From: a virus
Virus record (IMG/VR): IMGVR_UViG_3300017734_000008
Location: 1 to 53,711 of that record
Strand: one strand, 5' to 3'
Length of the DNA: 53,711 nt
Part shown: positions 46,402 through 53,711 of the stretch, in pieces
Layout: each line of letters opens with the position of its first letter
Position numbering within the stretch: position 1 is the stretch's first letter
Notes under the pieces: generated by a model
Databases searched by the model: none
What the model was told of the DNA's origin: nothing
The model's input: only the letters and a program-made list of their open reading frames with translations
Translations under genes and position numbers: made by a program

Positions 46402-48282
46402 ATGGCCCTCAAAGATCTTTTCAAACGAGGTATATCTTCACTTTTAAAAAAACAAAAAAAGGATGTTGTTGATCCTAGCGCAGTTCAACGTGTTCAAAAT
46501 CAACCACAACAAGTTCTACCACAAGAAACTAAAGGTACTGCCTTACAGACTGTAAGAAAAGATTTAGCCATTCAACAATACCCAACTCCACCAAGAACAG
46601 GTGCCTTACAAATGGGTACACCTCCAACTCAAAATTTAATGTTTGGTAGTGCGTTGTACGACCGTATAGCACAAAAAGGCCCAGGCACATTCACAGCTGA
46701 TGAATGGATGAAATTCTTAACAGATGTGAGAGAAAGAAATTTAAAAATATTTGGACAAAACTATAAAGAAAAAGTTTTGAATCCTGTCAAATTTAATTAT
46801 GATAACACATCGGGGTATCTAGCTGGTAAACAAACTTCGGTTCCATTAGAAGAATTATTTGATTCTAATATAGCAGCTTTTTCACCTACAGGTGAATTAA
46901 CAGGTGGTGTCTTGCATGCAGCTAAATTAGCAGGTGTCAAAGTGCCAGGTAAAGTTTTGACTGACTTAGTAAGACTTAACCCAGTAAATAGATTACAAGC
47001 TACAGAGTTTTCAAACTCGTTAACTGAACCAGTCAAAAAAAGATTATATCAAAAATTTAAAAACACTTTCGATAAAATAAATAATCAAGTAAACGATCCT
47101 GAGTTTTCGCAAGTTTTAAACCGTTACACAGATGCATTAGAGAGGGGAATACCTGCTAAACCAAACATTCCTATGTTAATGGGTAGATACCCACAGTTTA
47201 AAAAAGAGCTTCAACAATTAGACTTTGAATTTGATGATTTATCAAGAGTTAGAAAAAATTTAAAACCTCCAAGATATGAAAACGAAAGCGGTTATACTTT
47301 TGAAGGTGGTCAAAACTATAGAGAAACAGTTATATCTTTACCTGAAGAAATAGTTGGTAACAGACCAACAAAATATTTTGGACACTATAAAGATAAAGGT
47401 TTAGAAAATCCTATCATGCATATTAGATACGATACAAGATTTGCACCTAACGGTGATAAAATATTAATGATACACGAAATTCAATCAGACACTCAACAAC
47501 AAATTGCTAAAGCATTAAGACAAAACAAAATATCAGGTTATGACGCATCCCTTAGAGTAAACCCATACCAAAAAGATACAGAAATTGCTTTCTTATTACA
47601 AGCTAGACAAAAACTCGGAGACAAAATTTTAGCAGGTAACATGGGTAGATTAGAAAGTGATCAAGCAGCAAGGGGTATAAAATCAATTGATAAAGTTTTA
47701 ATCAACAAAGGTGCTGGGCAACCAGCAAGGATTGGATCGAATTATGGCGGTGCTGATGCAAACTTTTACCCTTTGTTAGATAGAAGTAGTTATAATAACT
47801 ATGCTTTAAAATATTTATTAAATAAGGCAGCAAAAGAAAAATTTGATTATGTGGCTGTTATACCTACAAATTATGTAAGTAGAGGCGGTGGCAGTGGTAA
47901 AGCTTTAGGGACAATAGAAAATTATGGTTTTGCTAATGGTGGTAAAACTCCTACGGGAAAATCATTAGCAGTCATTCCAGCTGAAATGAAAAAACAAGCA
48001 AAGTTATTTGATACAAAGTCAGGAAAGATTAAATTTAGCTTATCTGATCCTAACAAACCATACAAAAAGGTGTCCACAAAAGATGTTGATATGGGAGGTA
48101 AAACATACAAAATAAAATACCATGAAGATGCTCAAGAATTTCAGCAACCAGACACAAGGTTTATTGGCAAATTTGATTTAAACTTGTATGGTGAGGCGTA
48201 TGGTGTTAAAGTATCTCCATTAATGCTGCAAACCCAAAAATTATATAAAAAAGAAGGTGGCTTAGTACAATATGGCGGTTGA
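46402..48282 (+). CDS. Large virion-associated protein with EIQSD domain
   Basis: A 626-aa protein. Residues about 290-390 match a domain found in large phage polyvalent and virion proteins: EGGQNYRETVISLPEEIVG, HIRYDTRFAPNGDKILMIHE and EIQSDTQQQIAKAL; it returns near 450-500 with LLNKAAKEKFDYVAVIPTNY and GTIENYGF-type conserved residues. The N-terminus is helical with Pro/Gln-rich linkers. The biochemical activity of this domain is unclear; injected effector or head-morphogenesis roles are possible. AGGAGGG before ATG; overlaps portal by 11 bases. Confidence 0.65.
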   Translation: MALKDLFKRGISSLLKKQKKDVVDPSAVQRVQNQPQQVLPQETKGTALQTVRKDLAIQQYPTPPRTGALQMGTPPTQNLMFGSALYDRIAQKGPGTFTADEWMKFLTDVRERNLKIFGQNYKEKVLNPVKFNYDNTSGYLAGKQTSVPLEELFDSNIAAFSPTGELTGGVLHAAKLAGVKVPGKVLTDLVRLNPVNRLQATEFSNSLTEPVKKRLYQKFKNTFDKINNQVNDPEFSQVLNRYTDALERGIPAKPNIPMLMGRYPQFKKELQQLDFEFDDLSRVRKNLKPPRYENESGYTFEGGQNYRETVISLPEEIVGNRPTKYFGHYKDKGLENPIMHIRYDTRFAPNGDKILMIHEIQSDTQQQIAKALRQNKISGYDASLRVNPYQKDTEIAFLLQARQKLGDKILAGNMGRLESDQAARGIKSIDKVLINKGAGQPARIGSNYGGADANFYPLLDRSSYNNYALKYLLNKAAKEKFDYVAVIPTNYVSRGGGSGKALGTIENYGFANGGKTPTGKSLAVIPAEMKKQAKLFDTKSGKIKFSLSDPNKPYKKVSTKDVDMGGKTYKIKYHEDAQEFQQPDTRFIGKFDLNLYGEAYGVKVSPLMLQTQKLYKKEGGLVQYGG

Positions 48283-50599
48283 AAAAAATAACGAAATTAC
48301 TGAGAAGGTAGAGGAAATAGTAGATGAAGTTTCTCCTGGCGTAGAAGACGTTAATGTTAGTGTAGAGGGAGAAGAACAAGTCGAAGAACAAGTTAATGAT
48401 GACTTCAATGCTAATTTAGCTGAGGACATGGATGAAAGAACTCTCAAGCGTTTAGGCATGGAGTTAATCACTGAATACAGAAAAGATAAAGAATCTAGAA
48501 AAGAATGGGAAGAAGGTTACACAAAAGGTTTAGATCTTTTAGGTGTTAAATACAATGAGCAAACAAGACCTTTCAAAGGTGCATCAGGTGTCACCCATCC
48601 GTTGTTAAGTGAAAGTGCTACGACTTTCCAAGCTTCAGCATACAAAGAATTATTACCAAGTGACGGCCCAGTAAGAACACAAGTTCTAGGTATACGTACA
48701 CCGAACACCGAACAACAAGCTGATCGTGTTCAAGAATATATGAATTATCTTCTTATGGAAAAGATGGAGGACTACACGACTGACATGGATCAGATGTTAT
48801 ATTACTTACCACTATCAGGATCTACATTTAAAAAAGTTTACTATGATGAATTCTTACAAAGACCTGTATCTAAATTTATACCTGCTGAAGATTTAGTTGT
48901 GCCTTACTATGCATCAGATTTAAAAGACGCAGGTAGAATTACACATGTCATAAAAATGACAGAGAATGAAGTAAATAAAAAAATGGCCGCTGAATTCTAT
49001 AGAGATATAGATTTACCTAAACCTAATGTATCAGATACAGATCTTCAACAAAAAATTGATGAACTTGATGGAGTTAAACCAGGTTTTACAGATTATATTC
49101 ACACAATACTTGAGATGCATGTTGATTTAAATTTAGATGATTATGAAAACTTTGATAATAGAACTAAAAAAGCAATAAAGATTCCATACATCGTAACTAT
49201 AGACGAAAGCTCAGGAGAAGTTTTATCTATTTATAGAAATTACAGATTAGATGATACTAATTACACAAGAGTAGAAAACTTTGTGCATTATAAGTTTTTA
49301 CCAGGATTAGGTTTTTATGGTTTTGGTTTAATACATACAATAGGTGGTCTATCAAGAGCAGCTACTGTTGCCCTAAGACAATTAATTGATGCAGGAACTT
49401 TGAAAAACTTACCTGCTGGATTTAAGTCTAGAGGTATTAGAGTGAGAGATGACGACCAACCAATACAACCTGGAGAGTTCAGAGATGTAGATGCACCAGG
49501 CGGAAACATACGAGATCAATTTTTTAATTTACCTTTTTCTGAACCAAGCACAACTTTATTCAATCTTTTAGGTTTTGTAGTGCAAGCGGGTCAAAAATTT
49601 GCTGCGATAACCGATACTGCAGTAGGTAATGACACGCAAAACAGAGCTGTGGGCACAACTATCGCCATGATGGAACGTGGTTCTAGGGTGATGAGTGGTG
49701 TTCATAAGCGATGTTACTACGCAATGAGATTAGAATTTAAAATTTTGGCAAGAATTTGTTCTGAATATTTACCACCAGAGTACCCATACGATGTTTATGG
49801 TGGTCCAAGACAAATTAAAGCTGCAGATTTTGATAAAAGAATAGATGTTTTACCTGTTGCTGACCCAAATATTATGTCTATGGCACAAAGAGTTACGTTA
49901 GCACAAACACAATTACAAATTGCTAGTTCAAATCCACAATTACACAACATTCACGAAGCATATAGAAGAGTTTATGAAGCTTTAGGAACAAAACAAATCG
50001 AAACTTTACTTAAACCACCGAAAAGACAACCTGAACCAATGGATCCTGCTAAAGAAAACGCAAGAGCATTACAAATGCAGCTACTTACTGCCTTTGAATT
50101 TCAAGATCATGATGCTCACATAGCTGCACACACAGCTTTTATGGAATCTAGAATGGTGCAAATTAATCCTTCTGTCTATGCGCTATTACAATCACATGTT
50201 TCAGACCATATTTCTTTCAAAGCAAGAAAAGAAGTTGGTGAACAGATGATGCAAGATCCAAATCTAGTCAGATTACAACAGGAAGACCCAAGATCTTTCC
50301 AAATTGCATTTGATAATGCGGTTGCAACTGCTGTTGCAGAGATAACATCTGAATTAGTTAAGGGAGAGATGCAGGCAAACATGGCTAAAAATGATCCACT
50401 TGTAAGAATTAAACAACAAGAAGTTGATTTGAGAGCTATGGACCTACAAAGAAAATCAGATGAAACAAGATTTAAGCAAGATCAAGAAAATCAAAGACAA
50501 ACAAACAAATTAAATCTTGAATATGATAGATTAGCTCAACAGGATGAGCAATCTGATAAAAGATTAGATATTGCAGAGAGAAAATTAGAAAAAAAATAA
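48272..50599 (+). CDS. Portal protein (P22-type)
   Basis: A 775-aa portal. After an acidic N-terminal 50 residues come RLGMELITEYRKDKESRKEW, RPFKGASGVTHPLLSESATT, the wing/stem region KFIPAEDLVVPYYASDL, the clip-adjacent VHYKFLPGLGFYGFGLIHTI and the crown helices RAVGTTIAMMERGSRVMSGV; the last 110 residues are charged coiled coil. These blocks are familiar from podovirus portals of marine phages. It forms the dodecameric DNA channel at one capsid vertex and docks terminase and adaptors. Confidence 0.9.
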   Translation: MAVEKNNEITEKVEEIVDEVSPGVEDVNVSVEGEEQVEEQVNDDFNANLAEDMDERTLKRLGMELITEYRKDKESRKEWEEGYTKGLDLLGVKYNEQTRPFKGASGVTHPLLSESATTFQASAYKELLPSDGPVRTQVLGIRTPNTEQQADRVQEYMNYLLMEKMEDYTTDMDQMLYYLPLSGSTFKKVYYDEFLQRPVSKFIPAEDLVVPYYASDLKDAGRITHVIKMTENEVNKKMAAEFYRDIDLPKPNVSDTDLQQKIDELDGVKPGFTDYIHTILEMHVDLNLDDYENFDNRTKKAIKIPYIVTIDESSGEVLSIYRNYRLDDTNYTRVENFVHYKFLPGLGFYGFGLIHTIGGLSRAATVALRQLIDAGTLKNLPAGFKSRGIRVRDDDQPIQPGEFRDVDAPGGNIRDQFFNLPFSEPSTTLFNLLGFVVQAGQKFAAITDTAVGNDTQNRAVGTTIAMMERGSRVMSGVHKRCYYAMRLEFKILARICSEYLPPEYPYDVYGGPRQIKAADFDKRIDVLPVADPNIMSMAQRVTLAQTQLQIASSNPQLHNIHEAYRRVYEALGTKQIETLLKPPKRQPEPMDPAKENARALQMQLLTAFEFQDHDAHIAAHTAFMESRMVQINPSVYALLQSHVSDHISFKARKEVGEQMMQDPNLVRLQQEDPRSFQIAFDNAVATAVAEITSELVKGEMQANMAKNDPLVRIKQQEVDLRAMDLQRKSDETRFKQDQENQRQTNKLNLEYDRLAQQDEQSDKRLDIAERKLEKK

Positions 50600-50608
50600 T
50601 GTATTCTT

Positions 50609-50734
50609 ATGGCAAGAACAGCAAGAGAGAAAAGAAAAGGTCTTAGTGGCGGAAAAAAATTTGGACCACCACCAAAAAGAGGACCAAACCCGCAAGGTAT
50701 TACAATTCCCAGTAAAAGAAAAAAGAGAATCTAA
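50609..50734 (+). CDS. Conserved 41-aa basic protein
   Basis: A 41-aa protein, MARTAREKRKGLSGGKKFGP then PPKRGPNPQGITIPSKRKKR. The GKK(F/Y)GPPPKRGPNPQ motif marks a tiny basic protein common in marine phages right after the portal gene. It starts ten bases after the portal stop. Its last two-thirds overlap the LAGLIDADG-like ORF in another frame. Role unknown. Confidence 0.75.
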   Translation: MARTAREKRKGLSGGKKFGPPPKRGPNPQGITIPSKRKKRI

Positions 50735-51101
50735 TCAAGAAGCATATTTCGCAGGTATTATTGATGGCGAAGGGTATATTTCATACGAAAAAACTAAAAA
50801 AAATTACTCAATACCTTCTGTTTCTGTTGAAATGACAGACAAAGATGTAATTGATGGAATATATAAATTTTTCAATACTGGATCTGTTGTTTATATCAAA
50901 CCAAGGCAAAAACATCATTTAGATAGCTGGAGATGGAGAGCTAGAGGTAAATCTGCAGTGAATATTTACTTCAAAATATATAATTATTTAAGTGCGAGAA
51001 GAAAAGGTAAGATAGATGAGGTATTGAAAAAATACTGTGAAGATGCTAACGGTAGAGAGAAGTATAAAAAATTAGAAAGGGTATTAAATGGCGTGGTTTA
51101 G
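50646..51101 (+). CDS. LAGLIDADG-type homing endonuclease-like protein
   Basis: Up to 151 aa with the single LAGLIDADG-like motif AYFAGIIDGEGYISYEKTKK, then SVEMTDKDVIDGIYKFFNTG, SWRWRARGKSAVNIYFKIYN and a helical end, as in half-size endonucleases that act as dimers. There is no ATG before the motif; GTG 50646 inside the 41-aa gene is the first possible start, so expression may need that GTG or a frameshift from the small gene. Free-standing homing endonuclease between portal and holin-like genes. Confidence 0.7.
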   Translation: MAEKNLDHHQKEDQTRKVLQFPVKEKRESNQEAYFAGIIDGEGYISYEKTKKNYSIPSVSVEMTDKDVIDGIYKFFNTGSVVYIKPRQKHHLDSWRWRARGKSAVNIYFKIYNYLSARRKGKIDEVLKKYCEDANGREKYKKLERVLNGVV

Positions 51102-51474
51102 TTTAGCAAAAATAGCTTTACAAGCAGGAAGTAAGATTTACGCGAATAAACAAAAAACTAAGATGGCTATGTCTGATGCACAATTAATGCATGCAGAAAA
51201 AATGGCTCGAGGTGAGGAAGCTTACCAAGGAAAATTACTTGAAGCGAGACAAAACGATTATAAAGATGAATTTGTACTCGTAATCATCTCAGCGCCCATC
51301 ATTGTGTTAATGTGGGCAGTTATGTCTGACGATCCAACTGCGATGGAGAAGGTGAAATTGTTTTTCGAGTATTTCCAGTCGCTTCCGAAATGGTTCACAA
51401 ATTTATGGATTCTTGTCGTGGCTAGTATTTTTGGTATAAAGGGTACACAAATATTCCGTGGCGGTAAGAAATAA
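51088..51474 (+). CDS. Conserved membrane protein, putative holin
   Basis: A 128-aa protein I recognise from pelagiphages: LAKIALQAGSKIYANKQKTK then DAQLMHAEKMARGEEAYQGK (amphipathic helix), a membrane segment FVLVIISAPIIVLMWAVMSD, VKLFFEYFQSLPKWFTN and a second membrane segment LWILVVASIFGIKG with a basic tail. Two membrane helices and basic C-terminus are holin-like; it is usually annotated as holin or unknown. Overlaps the endonuclease by 14 bases. Confidence 0.7.
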   Translation: MAWFSLAKIALQAGSKIYANKQKTKMAMSDAQLMHAEKMARGEEAYQGKLLEARQNDYKDEFVLVIISAPIIVLMWAVMSDDPTAMEKVKLFFEYFQSLPKWFTNLWILVVASIFGIKGTQIFRGGKK

Positions 51475-51476
51475 TT

Positions 51477-52064
51477 ATGATTCAAGGCGATAGTGATGAT
51501 TATGCACTATTAAAAAAGTGGTCAAAAGATTTTGATTGTGCTGGATATTATTCCGTTGAGATTGGTGTTCGACAAGGTCAAGGTTCTAAAACCATAATGG
51601 ATAATGTAAAAAATAATTATTTACACATTGGTGTGGATCCTTATGGTGATTTAGATTATCAACATTTTGATAATCAAGAAGACTTTTCTTGGGAAGGGTG
51701 TGAAAAAGGTAAAGCACCAACTTATTCAGATAAAATGAAAGATCAAATGATTGAAGATTTTTCTGAGTATAGGAAAAAAGGTAAGTTTCATTTTGCTAAC
51801 ATGAAAGATAATGATTTTATGCAACACCCTGTTTACTCGGGATTGAAGTATTCATTTGTCTTTTTAGACGGGCCACATACGACTAAAGATGTGTTGGCAG
51901 AAGCAGTATGGTTTGCTAGTAGATCAGCTAAAAATACCCGTATGGTATTTGATGATTATTTGTATTATAAGATGGATCTAATTGAAGAGTGTTTATCTCA
52001 CTTTGGCTTTAAACAGCTTGAACGAGGTAAAAATAAATTTTGTATGGAGAAAAATGGCGATTGA
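51477..52064 (+). CDS. Class I SAM-dependent methyltransferase-like protein
   Basis: A 195-aa protein with a Rossmann pattern: AGYYSVEIGVRQGQGSKTIM (glycine-rich SAM loop, motif I), YLHIGVDPYGDLDY (motif II acidic residue), YSFVFLDGPHTTKDVLAEAV (motif IV) and MVFDDYLYYKMDLIE. This resembles the Methyltransf_24/class I group that uses small molecules or sugars. No DNA-methylase DPPY motif. Placed between holin-like and GroES-like genes; substrate unknown. Confidence 0.65.
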   Translation: MIQGDSDDYALLKKWSKDFDCAGYYSVEIGVRQGQGSKTIMDNVKNNYLHIGVDPYGDLDYQHFDNQEDFSWEGCEKGKAPTYSDKMKDQMIEDFSEYRKKGKFHFANMKDNDFMQHPVYSGLKYSFVFLDGPHTTKDVLAEAVWFASRSAKNTRMVFDDYLYYKMDLIEECLSHFGFKQLERGKNKFCMEKNGD

Positions 52065-52242
52065 TACAACTTCTAACGACATAATCAAAAAATTAATTAA
52101 TAGACGAAAAGACAGACTTACAGAAACTTTAGTAAGAGATGTTGACAATGTTAATGACCTTCACTATATTAGAGGACAGATCAAGTCACTTGATGACTTG
52201 CAGCAAGACATAATTGACTTGCTTAAAAAACAGGAGCGATAA
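52054..52242 (+). CDS. Small charged helical protein (62 aa)
   Basis: A 62-aa protein: MAIDTTSNDIIKKLINRRKD, RLTETLVRDVDNVNDLHYIR and GQIKSLDDLQQDIIDLLKKQ. A short coiled coil conserved upstream of the GroES/scaffold genes in marine phages, probably a head assembly accessory. ATG 52054 has a GGAGA site; the frame upstream to 51982 is shadow. Overlaps the previous stop by 11 bases. Confidence 0.7.
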   Translation: MAIDTTSNDIIKKLINRRKDRLTETLVRDVDNVNDLHYIRGQIKSLDDLQQDIIDLLKKQER

Positions 52243-52244
52243 AA

Positions 52245-52691
52245 ATGACAGAGTCCACGGAGCAACCGAAACGGACTGAGACATTAAAAAAAGCTTACAA
52301 AGATGAAGCTAAAGTTAAAAAAGTCTTAGACCAAAAAGCAATAGATAAAAAACTTTTAGATAGATTACCTACGCCTACGGGTTACAGAATGTTAATTCTT
52401 CCCTACGCGGGTCCAGAAAAGACAAAAGGTGGTTTGTATTTAAGTGAAAACACTCAAGAAACAATTCAGTTAACAACAGTAGTTGGCCTTGTATTAAAAC
52501 AAGGTAACCTTTGTTATAGGGATAAAGAAAAGTTTCCCTTAGGCAAATGGTGCGCTGAACAAGATTGGGTTATCTTCGGAAGATACGCAGGCTCTCGATT
52601 CAAAATAGAAGGCGGAGAAGTGCGGATCTTAAATGATGATGAAATCATTGCGACCATATCTAATCCTGCCGATATTTTGCACCATTACTAG
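52245..52691 (+). CDS. GroES-like co-chaperonin (Cpn10)
   Basis: A 148-aa protein whose residues about 42-145 follow GroES: PTGYRMLILPYAGPEKTKGG (strand 1 into mobile loop), LYLSENTQE (loop end, equal to the GroES IVL segment), TVVGLVLKQGNLCYRDKEKF, WVIFGRYAGSRFKIEGGEVR and ILNDDEIIATI. An N-terminal extension of about 40 charged residues is phage-specific. It likely replaces host GroES, like T4 gp31, in folding the capsid protein, whose gene should follow the scaffold gene. No GroEL is present. Confidence 0.85.
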   Translation: MTESTEQPKRTETLKKAYKDEAKVKKVLDQKAIDKKLLDRLPTPTGYRMLILPYAGPEKTKGGLYLSENTQETIQLTTVVGLVLKQGNLCYRDKEKFPLGKWCAEQDWVIFGRYAGSRFKIEGGEVRILNDDEIIATISNPADILHHY

Positions 52692-52700
52692 GAGGGTAAA

Positions 52701-53711
52701 ATGGCAGAAGAAAACAAACCTCAAAATGAGGTTGATATCGACACTGATGGTGTTAATGAGGAGATCATCAATGTTGATAAACCAGTAGAACCTAATGAAG
52801 CTTTTTCTAAAAAAGAAGATGTAGATTTAGGATACACAAATCCAATACAGGAAACTAAAGTTGAAGATGAACCTGAAGAAAAAAAGGAAGAGCCTACAAC
52901 AGAAGTTGAAGTGGAGGATAAAAAAGTTGAAACTAAACCTGATAATTTAAAAGATAAACAATCTAATTATCAAAAAAGAATCAACGAATTAGTTTTCCAA
53001 GCTAAAGAAGCAGAGAGAAGAGAAAAAGCTGCTTTAAATTATGCGAAGGGACTAAAAAAGAAGTATCAGACCGTTGAAACAAAACTTAGCGAGACTGATA
53101 ATAATTACCTTAAAGAAATACAGGCACGAGTATCTTCTGAACAAGATAAGTTAAAAACTTCTCTTAAAGAAGCTATGGATTCACAGGATTCTGAAAAGGT
53201 AGCTGAGATAAACTCTCAAATGACGAAGTTAGCTGTTGAAAATGAAAAAGTTAATTTAACGTTGCAAGAGAGAGAAGCTCAGAAAAAACAAGCTGAGGAA
53301 AACAAAGACTCATCAAAAGAAGAACAAATACCTGGTGAACAACCAGTTCAAATAAGTCAAAAAGCTCAGGAATGGGCTTCAAAAAATGAATGGTTTGGCT
53401 CAGACAGAGTTATGACTGGAGCTGCTATGTCTATTCATGAAGACCTTATGGGGCAGGGTATTGTATCAGAGAGTGATGAGTATTATAATAACATTAACAA
53501 ACGAATGAAGGAGTATTTCCCTCAAAAGTTTGCCCAGGATTCGACTGATAAAGAACCTGTAGCTACAAAGCAACCCGTCCAAAATGTAGCTGGGGTAAGT
53601 CGAAGACAAGGAGGACGCAAGTCTGTGAAACTCACCAAATCACAGGTAGTAATCGCTAAGAAATTAGGGGTGCCACTAGAGGAATACGCAAAATTCGTGA
53701 AGGGAGGAAAC
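52701..53711 (+). CDS. Scaffolding-like protein, 3' end cut by window edge
   Basis: 337 codons with no stop, running off the right edge. The N-terminal 100 residues are very acidic (PEEKKEEPTTEVEVEDKKVE), the middle a long coiled coil (RREKAALNYAKGLKKKYQTV) and the end basic (GVSRRQGGRKSVKLTKSQVV then AKKLGVPLEEYAKFVKGGN). Acidic-coiled-basic order is that of podovirus scaffolds, whose basic end binds the capsid. AGGAGGG precedes the ATG. Nearly complete; the capsid protein gene is expected next. Confidence 0.8.
   Translation, partial: MAEENKPQNEVDIDTDGVNEEIINVDKPVEPNEAFSKKEDVDLGYTNPIQETKVEDEPEEKKEEPTTEVEVEDKKVETKPDNLKDKQSNYQKRINELVFQAKEAERREKAALNYAKGLKKKYQTVETKLSETDNNYLKEIQARVSSEQDKLKTSLKEAMDSQDSEKVAEINSQMTKLAVENEKVNLTLQEREAQKKQAEENKDSSKEEQIPGEQPVQISQKAQEWASKNEWFGSDRVMTGAAMSIHEDLMGQGIVSESDEYYNNINKRMKEYFPQKFAQDSTDKEPVATKQPVQNVAGVSRRQGGRKSVKLTKSQVVIAKKLGVPLEEYAKFVKGGN

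Overview
The window reads as most of the genome of a tailed double-stranded DNA phage, very probably a marine podovirus-type phage of the kind known from SAR11 (pelagiphage) and uncultured ocean viral contigs. The reasons are: strong AT richness; dense, nearly unidirectional genes with ATGA/TAATG start-stop overlaps; a P22-type portal, terminase, scaffold-like protein, adaptor-like proteins and very large internal virion proteins; a T7/Pol I-type family A DNA polymerase; and marine phage hallmarks such as 2-oxoglutarate/Fe(II) oxygenases, DUF3310, DUF3846, DUF5872-like and small Lys/Arg-rich proteins. I see no integrase, repressor, phage RNA polymerase, tRNA or CRISPR. The host is inferred, not shown.

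Layout: (1) 2-3394: cut gene, small membrane/coiled-coil proteins, two oxygenases and an M15 peptidase-type endolysin. (2) 3396-14829: small basic proteins, two adaptor/connector-like proteins, minor structural proteins, a repetitive fibre with a Gly-rich tip, a large 726-aa tail/stabilisation-type protein and more oxygenases. (3) 14849-17739: two further oxygenases and two glycosyltransferases. (4) 17786-25731: internal virion (ejection) protein block and a small coiled-coil/membrane protein. (5) 25736-34728: replication and recombination: PD-(D/E)XK exonuclease, a reverse-strand SNF2-type helicase, SSB-like protein, archaeo-eukaryotic-type primase, UvrD-like helicase, DUF3310 and DNA polymerase. 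(6) 34731-38729: many small early-type genes, including a four-gene reverse-strand cluster. (7) 38730-39318: the only long gene-free stretch, with repeats and palindromes (candidate origin). (8) 39319-45112: terminase small subunit, VRR-NUC-like nuclease, a GC-richer island with many copies of CTCGTT, small genes, a strong terminator and terminase large subunit. (9) 45123-53711: Lys-rich proteins, a large virion-associated protein, portal, LAGLIDADG-like ORF, holin-like protein, methyltransferase-like protein, GroES-like co-chaperonin and a scaffold-like protein cut by the right edge.

The module order (terminase, portal, scaffold at the right end; lysis, adaptor, tail, ejection proteins from the left end) implies that the major capsid protein, which I cannot find here, lies between the right end and the left end of a circular map. 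The window is therefore probably a near-complete genome opened next to the capsid gene.

The most notable features are six predicted 2OG-Fe(II) oxygenases plus two glycosyltransferases embedded among tail genes; a repeat-rich GC island between the two terminase genes that could be a packaging site; an iteron/palindrome region that could be an origin; a GroES-like protein without GroEL; and many very short, translationally coupled membrane-peptide genes.
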